A DNA stretch of 64,000 bases from Caulobacter flavus (GTDB lineage: Bacteria; Pseudomonadota; Alphaproteobacteria; Caulobacterales; Caulobacteraceae): the NCBI RefSeq assembly GCF_003722335.1, contig NZ_CP026100.1, positions 1,338,001 to 1,402,000 of the forward strand, read 5' to 3'. Numbering within the stretch: position 1 is the first letter of the stretch; the number at the start of each line of letters is the position of its first letter. The translations under genes were made by a program, and so were the position numbers. The notes under the pieces were generated by a model. That model was given only the letters and a program-made list of their open reading frames with translations, did no database searches and was not told the origin of the DNA. This document shows positions 33,110-41,740 of this stretch, in pieces.

Positions 33110-34876
33110 ATGGCGCCTCTACAGACCGTGCACCCGACCAAGCCGAAGAAGGTCGCGATCTGGCTGCAGCTGAACCCGGGACAGGAACTGGTCGGCGAGG
33201 GCATCGGCATGCACCTCGCCCGCCTCGTGATGGGGATGCGCGACCGGAATTCGGCCCAGGCGGTGATTTGCGCGCCGTCCTGGTCCAAGCCGAAGATCGA
33301 CGAGTGGCTGTGGATGTACGGCATCCGCGACGCCGTCAGCGTGCTCTACTTCGGCCCGCAGATCCGCGAAGCCAAGCCGGGCCGCAAGGTCAACGCCAAG
33401 GCCAGCCCCAAGGTGAACGACGTCGGACGCCTGTCGGGCATGAGCGCCTGGCTCGTGGCCCGGTCGGCCTCGTCGGTCCATCCGATGATCCTGCTGCCTT
33501 TCGTGGCGCTGGGCGGGGCGGGTTTCCTGGGTGTGAAGCTGGCGGCCCGCGTGGCCCGGCTGTTCGTCCGCGCCGGCCTTTCGGTCGTCCGGGTCGGCCA
33601 GTCGCGCTTCACCAAGCTGGCCGGCGACAACGCCTACCAGGCGATGGCCTTCCACATCGACAACGATCCGTCGATCGAGTCGTGCATCGTGCCGATCGGC
33701 AACTGGTATCTCTGCCGGATGATCAAGAAGAAGCCGATCACGGTGCAGATCCCGGACATCGTCTTCCTCGAGTTTCCCGAGGTGTTCGACAAGGTCGAGG
33801 GCGTCGAGTCCGCCACCTCGTCGATCCTGCGCGTCGCCGCGCACGCCACCCGGATCATCTGCCCCTCGCCCTACATCAGCGAGGTTCACCACCAGCGCCT
33901 GGGCATTCCCGAGCGCAAGTCGAAGGTGGTCTACCACGCGCCGATGACGGCCGACCAATACCTGCGTCCGCTGGCCAAGCCCGGCGAGACCCTGCGCGAG
34001 ACCGGCGCGCGGGTCGGGCGCGAGTTCCTGCACGAGACCAATTTCGGTTCGAGCTTCGAGCGCTATGTGCCGCCGCGGATGCGCCCGGCCGAGATCCGCC
34101 GTATCCGCTCGCGCCTGCGCCCCAACGGCGTGATCGTCAGCCCCGACACCTCGCTGAACCGCTTCTCGGGTTCGATCCGCTGGCTGACCGCCCTCAGCGA
34201 CAACTGGGAGCGCCGCGACGGTCTGCTCTACTTCCCGACGCAGAACCGCCCCTACAAGAACATCCTGCGCACGCTGCTCGCGATCGACCAGCTGCGCAGC
34301 GAAGGCCGCAACCTGATCCTGATGCTGACGGGCGACCTGAACTATTCGCCCGAGATCGTCGACCTGATCGCCAACCGCGACCTCTACGGCCACGTTCTGT
34401 GCCTGCCGCGCATGAGCGCCGTGCTGCACGGTGCGATGTACACCCTGGCCGACCTGACGGTTGCGCCGTCGCTGTTCGAGGGCGGGTTCCCGTTCCTGTT
34501 CAGCGAGTCGCTGTCGGTCGACACCCCGATCGTGATGGCCGACATCCCGGTGACGCAGGACGTCCTGCCCGAGTCGCTGTGGGAACAGACGCTGTTCAAT
34601 CCCAAGGAAGTGTCGTCGATCGCCGAGGCGATCAAGCGCGGCCTGGATCGTGGTCCCGAACTGCTGGCGGCCCAGAAGCCGTTCTTCGACGCCCAGGTGG
34701 CGCGTCGCGACTGGGGCGACGTCGCCCAGGAATATCTCGACGCCTGCGACGAGGGCGTCGCCGAACTGGCCCTGCGAGCGGAATCCTCGGCGCGTCAGCG
34801 CCGCGTCGGAGCCCAGCTCGAAGCCCAGGCGCGCGACACCGGGTTCCTCCGCGCCGATGAACTCACCTTCGACTGA
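33110..34876 (+). CDS. Large GT4-type glycosyltransferase with an internal hydrophobic segment
   Basis: The 588-residue protein ends in a GT-B C-terminal domain with FPTQNRPYKNILRTLLAID and the donor-site motif PSLFEGGFPFLFSESLSVD (E-x7-E type, retaining GT4). The N-terminal domain is AIWLQLNPGQELVGEGIGMHLARLV. A hydrophobic stretch near residues 122-160 (PMILLPFVALGGAGFLGVKLA and more) lies inside the N-terminal domain and could be a membrane anchor or an insertion. Acceptor and donor are unknown; GDP-sugar use is plausible from the neighbours. It is the last large gene of the exporter operon. Confidence 0.82.
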   Translation: MAPLQTVHPTKPKKVAIWLQLNPGQELVGEGIGMHLARLVMGMRDRNSAQAVICAPSWSKPKIDEWLWMYGIRDAVSVLYFGPQIREAKPGRKVNAKASPKVNDVGRLSGMSAWLVARSASSVHPMILLPFVALGGAGFLGVKLAARVARLFVRAGLSVVRVGQSRFTKLAGDNAYQAMAFHIDNDPSIESCIVPIGNWYLCRMIKKKPITVQIPDIVFLEFPEVFDKVEGVESATSSILRVAAHATRIICPSPYISEVHHQRLGIPERKSKVVYHAPMTADQYLRPLAKPGETLRETGARVGREFLHETNFGSSFERYVPPRMRPAEIRRIRSRLRPNGVIVSPDTSLNRFSGSIRWLTALSDNWERRDGLLYFPTQNRPYKNILRTLLAIDQLRSEGRNLILMLTGDLNYSPEIVDLIANRDLYGHVLCLPRMSAVLHGAMYTLADLTVAPSLFEGGFPFLFSESLSVDTPIVMADIPVTQDVLPESLWEQTLFNPKEVSSIAEAIKRGLDRGPELLAAQKPFFDAQVARRDWGDVAQEYLDACDEGVAELALRAESSARQRRVGAQLEAQARDTGFLRADELTFD

Positions 34877-34887
34877 TCGGTAGACCG

Positions 34888-35088
34888 ATGGAACGCAAAT
34901 CGCCCTACCGGGCAGAACTCAACGGCCAGACCTGCGCGTCGTGCTTCTACTGGCGCGGCGAAGACGGCGGCGACGGCGCCTGCCGTCGCTATCCGCCGCT
35001 GGCCACGGCCGCCGGAACCCTGTCGCCTCAGACCTCGCACGGCTTCTGGTGCGGCGAGTGGCGCGCGCAGCAGCTGTCCACGCTGTAG
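34888..35088 (+). CDS. Small protein with four conserved-type cysteines (possible zinc ribbon)
   Basis: The 66-residue product contains CASCFYW (cysteines 16 and 19), GACRRYPP (Cys 32) and GFWCGEW (Cys 55), a pattern that could bind one zinc ion. Aromatic residues beside each cysteine (FYW, FWCGEW) suggest a compact metal-binding fold. It starts 12 bases after the glycosyltransferase and shares its strand, so it is probably co-transcribed. I recall similar small Cys-rich proteins in bacteria and phages but know no function. Confidence 0.7.
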   Translation: MERKSPYRAELNGQTCASCFYWRGEDGGDGACRRYPPLATAAGTLSPQTSHGFWCGEWRAQQLSTL

Positions 35089-35106
35089 GCGCCCCCGGGG
35101 CAGGCG

Positions 35107-35757
35107 CTACAGGTAGCGCTCCCCGACCTTGCGCTCGCGGACCACGCGGGCGGGCGCGCCGACGGCGACGCTGAGGGCCGCCAGCGGCTTGATCACCGCC
35201 GAGGCCGCGCCGATCACCACGTCGTCGCCCACCGTCACGCCGTGGCTGATGCAGGCGTTCAATCCCACGAAGCTGCGGCGGCCGATCCGGGTCGTGCCCG
35301 CCGTCACCGCGCCGGGCGCCAGGGTCACGTAGGCGTCCAGCACCGCGTCGTGCTCGACGATGGCGTTGGTGTAGATCGACGCGTGGGCGCCCAGCACCGC
35401 GGCGGGGTTGATCACCGCGCCGGCCAGCACCACGCCGCCTTCCTCTATGACCGCCGAGTCCGCCACGCAGGCGCGGGGGTGCACCACCGTCACGAAGCGG
35501 AAGTCGGGCCACTGCTTGCGGATGGCCTCGACGGTGCGTTCGCGCAGCGCGTTGTCGCCCAGGGCGACCACGCCGGCCCGCGGCAGGTCCGACGAGGCGA
35601 AGACCTCGGCCTCGCTCAGCACCGGCGCGCCGAACATGGGCTCGCGGGCGGCGATGTCGACGAAGGCGGCGACCTCGAAGCCGGCCAGGCGCGCCGTGTC
35701 GGCCACGCAGCGGCCATAGCCGCCGGCGCCGAAGATCAGGATGGATTCGGAAGTCAC
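35107..35757 (-). CDS. NeuD/PglD-like sugar N- or O-acyltransferase (left-handed beta-helix)
   Basis: The start is the GTG ending at 35757 behind AGGAAACG; a TTG 15 bases upstream is weaker. The 216-residue protein has an N-terminal Rossmann-like domain (ILIFGAGGYGRCVADTARL) and a left-handed beta-helix of hexapeptide repeats (AVIEEGGVVLAGAVINPAA, YTNAIVEHDAVLDAY, GVTVGDDVVIGAASAVIK) with a catalytic-type histidine in the EHD motif. PglD and PerB in this family N-acetylate 4-amino-6-deoxy nucleotide sugars. Placed convergent to the exporter operon, it could acylate the amino group made by the aminotransferase fusion. Substrate inferred. Confidence 0.85.
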   Translation of the reverse strand: MTSESILIFGAGGYGRCVADTARLAGFEVAAFVDIAAREPMFGAPVLSEAEVFASSDLPRAGVVALGDNALRERTVEAIRKQWPDFRFVTVVHPRACVADSAVIEEGGVVLAGAVINPAAVLGAHASIYTNAIVEHDAVLDAYVTLAPGAVTAGTTRIGRRSFVGLNACISHGVTVGDDVVIGAASAVIKPLAALSVAVGAPARVVRERKVGERYL

Positions 35758-35934
35758 GTGCGTTTCCTGCAAGTCGTCGGCGCCCGGGGCGCTGCGGCCG
35801 AGATTGGGTCCCCGCGGGTCGCGCGACTTCGCTTCCCGCCTCCGGCGGGGACGATTCGCCGCCCGTGCGATCTATAGCGATTGCTGCGATCGCTGACCAA
35901 GGCTAAGGCTCCCGTGGTTTTTTTAGGCGAGCTC

Positions 35935-37137
35935 ATGACCCTCGACATCACCGCCATCCGCGCCGCCGCCGATCGTCTGGCCGGCCACATCGAGCGCACG
36001 CCGTGCCGCTACTCGCGGACGCTGTCGAAGATTACCGGCGCCGAAGTGTGGGTGAAGTTCGAGAACCTGCAGTTCACGGCCGCCTACAAGGAGCGCGGGG
36101 CGCTCAACAAGCTCTTGCTGCTGTCGGACGCCGAGAAGCAGCGCGGGGTCATCGCCGCCAGCGCCGGCAACCACGCCCAGGGCCTGGCCTATCACGGCGC
36201 CCGCCTCGGCGTGCCGGTGACCATCGTCATGCCCAAGACCACCCCCTTCGTGAAGGTGCAGCACACCCGCGACTTCGGGGCCAACGTGGTCATCGAGGGC
36301 GAGACCTACGACGACGCCGCCGCCCACGCCCGCAAGCTGTGCGCCGAGCAGGACCTGACCTTCGTCCACCCGTTCGACGACTACGACATCATGGCCGGTC
36401 AGGGCACCATCGCACTGGAGATGCTGGAAGACGTGCCGGACCTGGAGATCATGCCCGTGCCGATCGGCGGCGGCGGCCTGATCAGCGGCGTGGCCACGGC
36501 GGCCAAGGCCATCAATCCGGGCATCCGCATCGTCGGCTGCGAGCCGGCCATGTACCCGTCCTTCACCGCCAAGATGCGCGGCGTGCAGGCCCATTGCGGC
36601 GGCCAGACCATCGCCGAGGGCGTGGCGGTCAAGCAGGTCGGCGAGCTGACCTACGGCGTCGCCCGTCCGTTGCTCGACGACGTACTGCTGCTGGAAGAGC
36701 CGCACCTGGAGCAGGCCGTCTCGCTGTACTGCAACGTCGAGAAGACGATCGCCGAAGGCGCGGGCGCCGCCTCGCTGGCGGCGCTGCTGGCCTATCCCGA
36801 GCGGTTCCGCGGCAAGAAGTGCGGCCTGATCCTCTGCGGCGGCAACATCGATACCCGCCTGCTGGCCTCGGTGCTGACCCGCGAACTGGTGCGCGCCCAG
36901 CGCCTGGTGTCCCTGCGCATCGTCGGCGACGACCGTCCGGGCCTGCTGTCGACCGTCTCGCACGTGATCGGCGCCATGGGCGCCAACATCATCGAGGTGA
37001 ACCACAACCGCCTGGCGCTGGACGTGCCTGCCAAGGGCGCGGAGTTCGACATCACCATCGAGACCCGCGACGCACAGCACACCCAGGAAGTCATCGACGC
37101 CCTGCGCGAGCACGGCTACCCGCCGCGCACGGTGTAA
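35935..37137 (+). CDS. ilvA: Threonine ammonia-lyase (biosynthetic, with ACT domain)
   Basis: I set the start at the ATG at 35935, preceded by AGGCGAG, giving 400 residues; an upstream in-frame start (35881) is less likely. The PLP domain has KFENLQFTAAYKERGALNKL (PLP lysine in YKERG), ASAGNHAQGLAYHG, and PIGGGGLISGVATA. The C-terminal 80 residues form an ACT domain (VSLRIVGDDRPGLLSTVSHVIG), used for allosteric control. It deaminates threonine to 2-oxobutyrate, the first step of isoleucine synthesis. Followed by a repeat and then a bidirectional terminator. Confidence 0.92.
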   Translation: MTLDITAIRAAADRLAGHIERTPCRYSRTLSKITGAEVWVKFENLQFTAAYKERGALNKLLLLSDAEKQRGVIAASAGNHAQGLAYHGARLGVPVTIVMPKTTPFVKVQHTRDFGANVVIEGETYDDAAAHARKLCAEQDLTFVHPFDDYDIMAGQGTIALEMLEDVPDLEIMPVPIGGGGLISGVATAAKAINPGIRIVGCEPAMYPSFTAKMRGVQAHCGGQTIAEGVAVKQVGELTYGVARPLLDDVLLLEEPHLEQAVSLYCNVEKTIAEGAGAASLAALLAYPERFRGKKCGLILCGGNIDTRLLASVLTRELVRAQRLVSLRIVGDDRPGLLSTVSHVIGAMGANIIEVNHNRLALDVPAKGAEFDITIETRDAQHTQEVIDALREHGYPPRTV

Positions 37138-37157
37138 GGGGCAGGAAACCTCCAAGG

Positions 37158-37300
37158 CTCGTCATCCCGGAAAGTCCGCAGGGCTTATCCGGGACCCAGG
37201 GGCCGCCGCACAGCGGTGGCCCTGCCGCGCGTCAAGTCGTTGCGCTGAGCCCAGTCCCCTGGGTCCCGGCTCTCCGCTGCGCTTCGGCCGGGATGACGAG
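37158..37300. repeat. Long inverted repeat of a dispersed type (CGTCATCCCGG family)
   Basis: CTCGTCATCCCGG (37158-37170) and CCGGGATGACGAG (37288-37300) are perfect 13-bp inverted arms. Inside them, CCGGGACCCAGGGG (37189-37202) and CCCCTGGGTCCCGG (37256-37269) form a second inverted pair. The unit fills the gap after ilvA and contains no gene. Outward-facing GTCATCCCGG ends are common in small mobile palindromic repeats of GC-rich proteobacteria (general knowledge). Confidence 0.75.
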
Positions 37301-37316
37301 GTTGGGTGTCCATATG

Positions 37317-37349
37317 AAAAAGGCCCCCATCACACGATGGGGGCCTTTT
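37317..37349. terminator. Bidirectional intrinsic terminator between ilvA and galU
   Basis: A 13-bp stem AAAAGGCCCCCAT/ATGGGGGCCTTTT with a 6-base loop (CACACG) is flanked by A-runs and T-runs on both sides, so it can stop transcription from ilvA on the plus strand and galU on the minus strand. It ends 23 bases before the galU stop. Confidence 0.92.
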
Positions 37350-37371
37350 CAATTTCAGCCCTGGACGATCC

Positions 37372-38241
37372 CTACAGCAGCGACGAGATCGCCTTGCGCG
37401 CCGCCTCGCCCAGGTCCGGGCGTTTCAGGGCTAGGGCGACATTGGCCTTCAGCAGGCCGATCTTGTCGCCGCAGTCGTGGGTGTCGCCTTCGTAGACATA
37501 GGCGTGGAAGGCCTGGTCCTGCATCAGCTTGGCCATCGAGTCGGTCAGCTGGATCTCGTTCCCGGCGCCCTTCTCCTGGCTGGCCAGCAGGTCGAAGATC
37601 TCGGGCTGAAGGATGTAGCGGCCGGCGATGGCCCAGTTCGACGGGGCCGTGCCCTTGGCCGGCTTCTCGACCATGCCGCTCATCGTGGCCAGGCGACCCT
37701 CGACCTTGCTGGGCGCGACGACGCCGTACTTGTGGGTCTCGCTCTCGGGCACTTCCTCGACGCCGATGACGTTGCCGCCGCCAACCTGGTCGTAGACCTC
37801 GATCAGCTGGGCCAGCGCCGACTTCGGCGAGTCGACGATGACGTCGGGCAGCAGCACAGCGAACGGCTCGTCGCCGATGATGTCGCGGGCGCACCACACC
37901 GCGTGGCCCAGGCCCAGCGGGGCCATCTGGCGCACGAAGCTCATCTCGCCCGGCTTGGGCAGTTCGTCGCGCAGCTGCTTGAGGATCTCGAGCTTGCCCT
38001 TGGCCTCGAGCTGCATCTCGAGTTCGATCTGGTGGTCGAAATAGTCCTCGATCGCGCCCTTGCTCCGCCCCGTGACGAAGACGAAGTGCTCGATGCCGGC
38101 GGCTCGGCCTTCCTCGACGATGTAGGACAGGATCGGCCGGTCCACGACGTTGAGAAGTTCCTTCGGCGTCGACTTCGTCCCGGGCAGGACGCGGGTGCCC
38201 AAGCCGGCGACGGGAAGGACGGCCTTGCGGACGGGTTTCAT
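37372..38241 (-). CDS. galU: UTP-glucose-1-phosphate uridylyltransferase
   Basis: The 289-residue enzyme starts at the ATG ending at 38241 (MKPVRKAVLPVAGLG), preceded by GAGG. GalU features are AVLPVAGLGTRVLPGTKSTPKELL, VDRPILSYIVEEG, VFVTGRSKGAIEDYFD, MAPLGLGHAVWCA, and LLPDVIVD. It makes UDP-glucose for glycans and lipopolysaccharide. It is monocistronic, with its own terminator, and its promoter lies in the 172-base divergent region shared with the FKBP lipoprotein gene. Confidence 0.93.
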   Translation of the reverse strand: MKPVRKAVLPVAGLGTRVLPGTKSTPKELLNVVDRPILSYIVEEGRAAGIEHFVFVTGRSKGAIEDYFDHQIELEMQLEAKGKLEILKQLRDELPKPGEMSFVRQMAPLGLGHAVWCARDIIGDEPFAVLLPDVIVDSPKSALAQLIEVYDQVGGGNVIGVEEVPESETHKYGVVAPSKVEGRLATMSGMVEKPAKGTAPSNWAIAGRYILQPEIFDLLASQEKGAGNEIQLTDSMAKLMQDQAFHAYVYEGDTHDCGDKIGLLKANVALALKRPDLGEAARKAISSLL

Positions 38242-38413
38242 GAGCACCTCGTGTCTGTGTCTCGGATGAACAGGGTTCTAGAGCGTGCCCCCCCGGCGCG
38301 CCACCACCGTTGCGTGACAACGGTGTCGGTAATGCGTTCCAACAACGGAATGATTGATGTTCGCGCCAGGCCTGCTAGCTCAGGACGCGGATTTGGCCAT
38401 CGGAAACACTTTC

Positions 38414-38935
38414 ATGCGCGCTCGGTTCCTTCTTCTCGCCGCCCTGGCCAGCCTTTCGCTGGCGGCCTGCGGTCCTTCCAAGGAAGACCTGGCCGCGCGG
38501 CAGGCGGCGATGGCGGCCTCCAAGACCGCCGGCGCCGAATTCCTGGCCAAGAACGCCAAGGAGCCGGGCGTCGTCACTCTGCCCAGCGGCCTGCAGTACA
38601 AGGTGATCCGCTCGGGCCCGGAAACCGGCGTGCACCCGCGCCCGATCGACGAGGTCAAGGTCCACTACGAGGGCAAGCGCCTGGACGGCGTCGTCTTCGA
38701 CAGCTCCTACGAGCGCGGCGTGCCCGCCTCGTTCCCGCTGCGCGGCCTGATCCCGGGCTGGGTGGAAGCCATGCAGCTGATGCGCCCGGGCGACGAGTGG
38801 ATGCTCTACGTGCCCGCCGATCTGGCCTACGGCGACAACCAGGCCGGGGCCGACATTCCGCCGGGCAGCACCCTGGTGTTCAAGATCGAGCTGATCGACG
38901 TGCTGCGCAGCAAGCTGCAGGCCCCCAAGAGCTGA
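38414..38935 (+). CDS. FKBP-type peptidyl-prolyl isomerase lipoprotein
   Basis: The start was placed at the ATG at 38414 (MRARFLLLAALASL) because it opens a signal peptide with a lipobox LAAC (Cys about residue 19); the longer frame is not needed. The 173-residue protein then has the FKBP fold: VTLPSGLQYKVIRSG, DEVKVHYEGKRLDGVVFDSSY, FPLRGLIPGWVEAMQLM, MLYVPADLAYGDNQAG and LVFKIELIDV. It is an inner- or outer-membrane anchored cis-trans prolyl isomerase helping protein folding in the periplasm. A small stem (GGGCGC/GCGCCC) follows within 50 bases of the stop. Confidence 0.9.
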   Translation: MRARFLLLAALASLSLAACGPSKEDLAARQAAMAASKTAGAEFLAKNAKEPGVVTLPSGLQYKVIRSGPETGVHPRPIDEVKVHYEGKRLDGVVFDSSYERGVPASFPLRGLIPGWVEAMQLMRPGDEWMLYVPADLAYGDNQAGADIPPGSTLVFKIELIDVLRSKLQAPKS

Positions 38936-39091
38936 TCTGTAAGCTGACGAACCGGACCGGGAGCGGGCGCTGTCTTGCGCCCACGTTGCTAGCTGGTTTC
39001 AAATCGTTGCGCCGCGGTCAAAGCGCTTGGCTCCCCAAATCTCCTGGCTGATAGCGACACTCACTCGCAAGAAGCTTGGCTGGAGTTGGGG

Positions 39092-41227
39092 ATGTCGCGC
39101 GTCACGTTTGCTTCCGTTCTGATGGGGTCCGCCGCGGCCCTGGCCCTGTCGGGCGCGGCCATGGCCGCCGAGCCCGCGCCGGACGCGGCTGATCTCGACG
39201 GCGTCGTCGTCACCGCCGCCGGCTTCGAGCAGAAGCTGGTCAACGCCCCCGCCAGCGTCACCGTCGTGCCGCGCGAGGAGCTGCAGGAGATGCGCGCGGC
39301 GAGCCTCGCCGAAGTGCTGACCAACGTCGAAGGCGTCGACGTCGGCGGCGCGGTCGGCAAGACCGGCGGCCTCAACATCAACATCCGGGGCATGGGCAGC
39401 GACTACACGCTGATCCTGATCGACGGCCGCCGCCAGAACACCGCCGGCAGCGTCACGCCCAACGGCTTCGGCGAGACCTCGACCAGCTTCCTGCCGCCGG
39501 TGGCGGCCATCGAGCGCATCGAGGTGGTGCGGGGCCCGGTCTCGACCCTCTACGGCTCGGACGCCATGGGCGGCGTCGTCAACATCATCACCCGCAAGGT
39601 CGGGACCAGGTGGAGCGGCACGGCCAGCCTCGACGCCACCGTCCAGGGCGACGACGAATTCGGCAATCTCTACGGCGGCAACCTCTACGCCAACGGCCCG
39701 ATCGTCCGTGATCTGCTGGGCCTGGCCGTGCGCGGCAGCTTCCTGAACCGCGAGGCCTCGAAGCTGACCTACGAGACCGTCAACGGCGTAGACACGCCGA
39801 TCACGGGCTTCGGTCGCAGCGCCACCAAGAGCGAGCTGCGCACGATCGGCGCGCGCCTGACCCTGACGCCGCACGCCGACCACGACCTGTGGCTCGACAT
39901 CGACGAGTCCACCCAGTGGTACGACAACGCCCAAGGTCAGATGGGCACCAACACCACGGCCGGCGGCTACGCCAACGCCCTGGAGTTCAACCGTCGCCAG
40001 ATCGCCCTGGCCCACAACTGGCGCCTGCCGTTCGGCCAGATCGAGAGCAACCTCTCGCAGGCCAAGACCGAGACAATCGGCCGGATCATCCCCAACGGCG
40101 TGGCCGGGGCCGGCGGCGCCCGCGACCTGGAATCCACCAACACCATCTTCGACACCAAGCTCTATTCGCGCTGGAAGAACCACACCTTCACGATCGGCGG
40201 CCAGTACTGGGACGCCGAGATGAAGGACGGCGTCGCGCCGCAGCCCTTCGTGCACGAGCAGTGGGCGGTGTTCGCCGAGGACGAATGGCGCTTCACCGAG
40301 GGTCTGGCCCTGACCCTGGGCGCGCGCCACGACGACCACAGCGTGTTCGGCGGTCACTTCAGCCCGCGCGCCTATCTCGTGTGGAACGCCAGCGACAACT
40401 GGACCTTCAAGGGCGGGGTAAGCCAGGGCTTCAAGACCCCGCGCCTGGAGCAGCTGGCCCCCGGCATCAACGGCTTCGGCCAGCAGGGCCGCCTGCCGCT
40501 GCTGGGCTCGCCGGGCCTGCAGCCGGAAACCAGCACCAGCACCGAGGCCGGCGCCTATTACGACAACCAGGCCGGCTTCACGGCCAACGTCACGGTCTTC
40601 CACAACAAGTTCGAGGACAAGATCGCCAGCGGCCCGCCGGTGACCAACTGCGCCTTCGGCCTGAACCAGGCGCAGTACAATTCCGGTCAGGGCCGCCCGG
40701 CCGGCTGCGTCGACGTCGGCTTCTTCCCGAACGCGGCCACCTTCGGCCAGAGCATCAACATCGACGAGGCCGTCACCCAGGGCGTCGAGGCCGCCGCGCG
40801 CTGGCGCTTCGCCGACGGCTGGACGGCGGGCCTGAACTACACCTTCACCGACAGCGAGCAGAAGAGCGGCGCGGAGGCCGGCCGCAAGCTGACCGACACG
40901 CCCGAGCACATGCTCAACGGCAACCTGCGCTGGCGGGTGACCGACCGGGTGAACGCCTGGGTGCGCGGCGAATACCGCAGCGAGCGCTATCGCGGCGAGG
41001 GCCCGGCCCGTGTCGCCCTGGGCGACTACAAGGCCTACAGCCTGTTCCACCTCGGCGGCTCGTTCAAGGCGACCGAGAAGGTCACGCTGAACGCCACGGT
41101 CTACAACCTGTTCAACAAGGACTTCGTCCGCCAGCTGCCCTACGGGACGCCGGTGGCCTACGCGCCCGAATATACCAACAACCAGGAGCCCCGCCGCCTG
41201 TGGGTCTCGGTGCAGGTGGACTTCTAG
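39092..41227 (+). CDS. TonB-dependent receptor, CirA/FepA-like
   Basis: The start is the ATG at 39092 with GGAG upstream. The 711-residue protein has a signal peptide (SAAALALSGAAMAAEPAP), a TonB box (LDGVVVTAAGFEQKL), a plug with LNINIRGMGSDYTLILIDGR and RIEVVRGPVSTLYGSDAMGGVVN, and a beta-barrel ending in an aromatic residue (LWVSVQVDF). The plug resembles catecholate-siderophore and related receptors. No siderophore genes are nearby. The gene has a clear intrinsic terminator downstream. Confidence 0.9.
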   Translation: MSRVTFASVLMGSAAALALSGAAMAAEPAPDAADLDGVVVTAAGFEQKLVNAPASVTVVPREELQEMRAASLAEVLTNVEGVDVGGAVGKTGGLNINIRGMGSDYTLILIDGRRQNTAGSVTPNGFGETSTSFLPPVAAIERIEVVRGPVSTLYGSDAMGGVVNIITRKVGTRWSGTASLDATVQGDDEFGNLYGGNLYANGPIVRDLLGLAVRGSFLNREASKLTYETVNGVDTPITGFGRSATKSELRTIGARLTLTPHADHDLWLDIDESTQWYDNAQGQMGTNTTAGGYANALEFNRRQIALAHNWRLPFGQIESNLSQAKTETIGRIIPNGVAGAGGARDLESTNTIFDTKLYSRWKNHTFTIGGQYWDAEMKDGVAPQPFVHEQWAVFAEDEWRFTEGLALTLGARHDDHSVFGGHFSPRAYLVWNASDNWTFKGGVSQGFKTPRLEQLAPGINGFGQQGRLPLLGSPGLQPETSTSTEAGAYYDNQAGFTANVTVFHNKFEDKIASGPPVTNCAFGLNQAQYNSGQGRPAGCVDVGFFPNAATFGQSINIDEAVTQGVEAAARWRFADGWTAGLNYTFTDSEQKSGAEAGRKLTDTPEHMLNGNLRWRVTDRVNAWVRGEYRSERYRGEGPARVALGDYKAYSLFHLGGSFKATEKVTLNATVYNLFNKDFVRQLPYGTPVAYAPEYTNNQEPRRLWVSVQVDF

Positions 41228-41233
41228 AAGCGG

Positions 41234-41260
41234 AAGGGGCGGCTCTCGGCCGCCCCTTTT
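41234..41260 (+). terminator. Intrinsic terminator of the TonB-dependent receptor gene
   Basis: AAGGGGCGGC and GCCGCCCCTT (41234-41243 and 41249-41258) form a 10-bp stem with a 5-base loop, followed by TTTTC. It begins 7 bases after the receptor stop codon and also faces the convergent membrane-protein gene. Confidence 0.85.
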
Positions 41261-41284
41261 CATTTGCGTTTTGTCCGACGGGCT

Positions 41285-41740
41285 TCAGCGCCAGCGGGCG
41301 CCTGGGCCGAGAAACAGCGACCGGGCGACCACCCGCCAGGGGATGACGATCGGAAAGATCACGACGAGCAGGCAGGCGAAGGCGGTGGCCAGCGTATCCT
41401 CGTCCATCCGGCCGCTCGACCACCTGGGCCAGGCCACGACGGCCAGCCATATCGCTTTCCAGGCGATCTCGAACATCAGCAGCGGCAGCATGCGCAGCGG
41501 GTGGCGCAGGCCCAGGATCGCCAGCAGCGACAGCGCGCCCAGCATGCATTGCACCACGCCTTCCATCAGCTCCCAGCCGGCGTGACGGGCGACGATGCCG
41601 GGCCAGACCTGGGTTCCCAGGCCGACCACCAGCAACAGGTAGCCGCAGCGCAGGAGGTTCAGTCGCCAGGCCGGCAGGTCGGCGCCCTCGGTCGCGGCCA
41701 TGGGGGGCGAGGCGAGGGATTGGGGGGCGAGGGCGGTCAC
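41285..41740 (-). CDS. Hypothetical integral membrane protein
   Basis: The 151-residue protein begins with GTG ending at 41740, sharing one base with the stop of the PspB-like gene (TAG/GTG). After a short hydrophilic N terminus it has four hydrophobic segments, including CGYLLLVVGLGTQVWPGIV, GVVQCMLGALSLLAILGL, MLPLLMFEIAWKAIWLAVV and FACLLVVIFPIVIPW. No charged catalytic motif is visible. It is the last gene of an operon with an ArsR-like regulator and a PspB-like membrane protein, so it may be a target or effector of that regulator. Family not recognised. Confidence 0.75.
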   Translation of the reverse strand: MTALAPQSLASPPMAATEGADLPAWRLNLLRCGYLLLVVGLGTQVWPGIVARHAGWELMEGVVQCMLGALSLLAILGLRHPLRMLPLLMFEIAWKAIWLAVVAWPRWSSGRMDEDTLATAFACLLVVIFPIVIPWRVVARSLFLGPGARWR

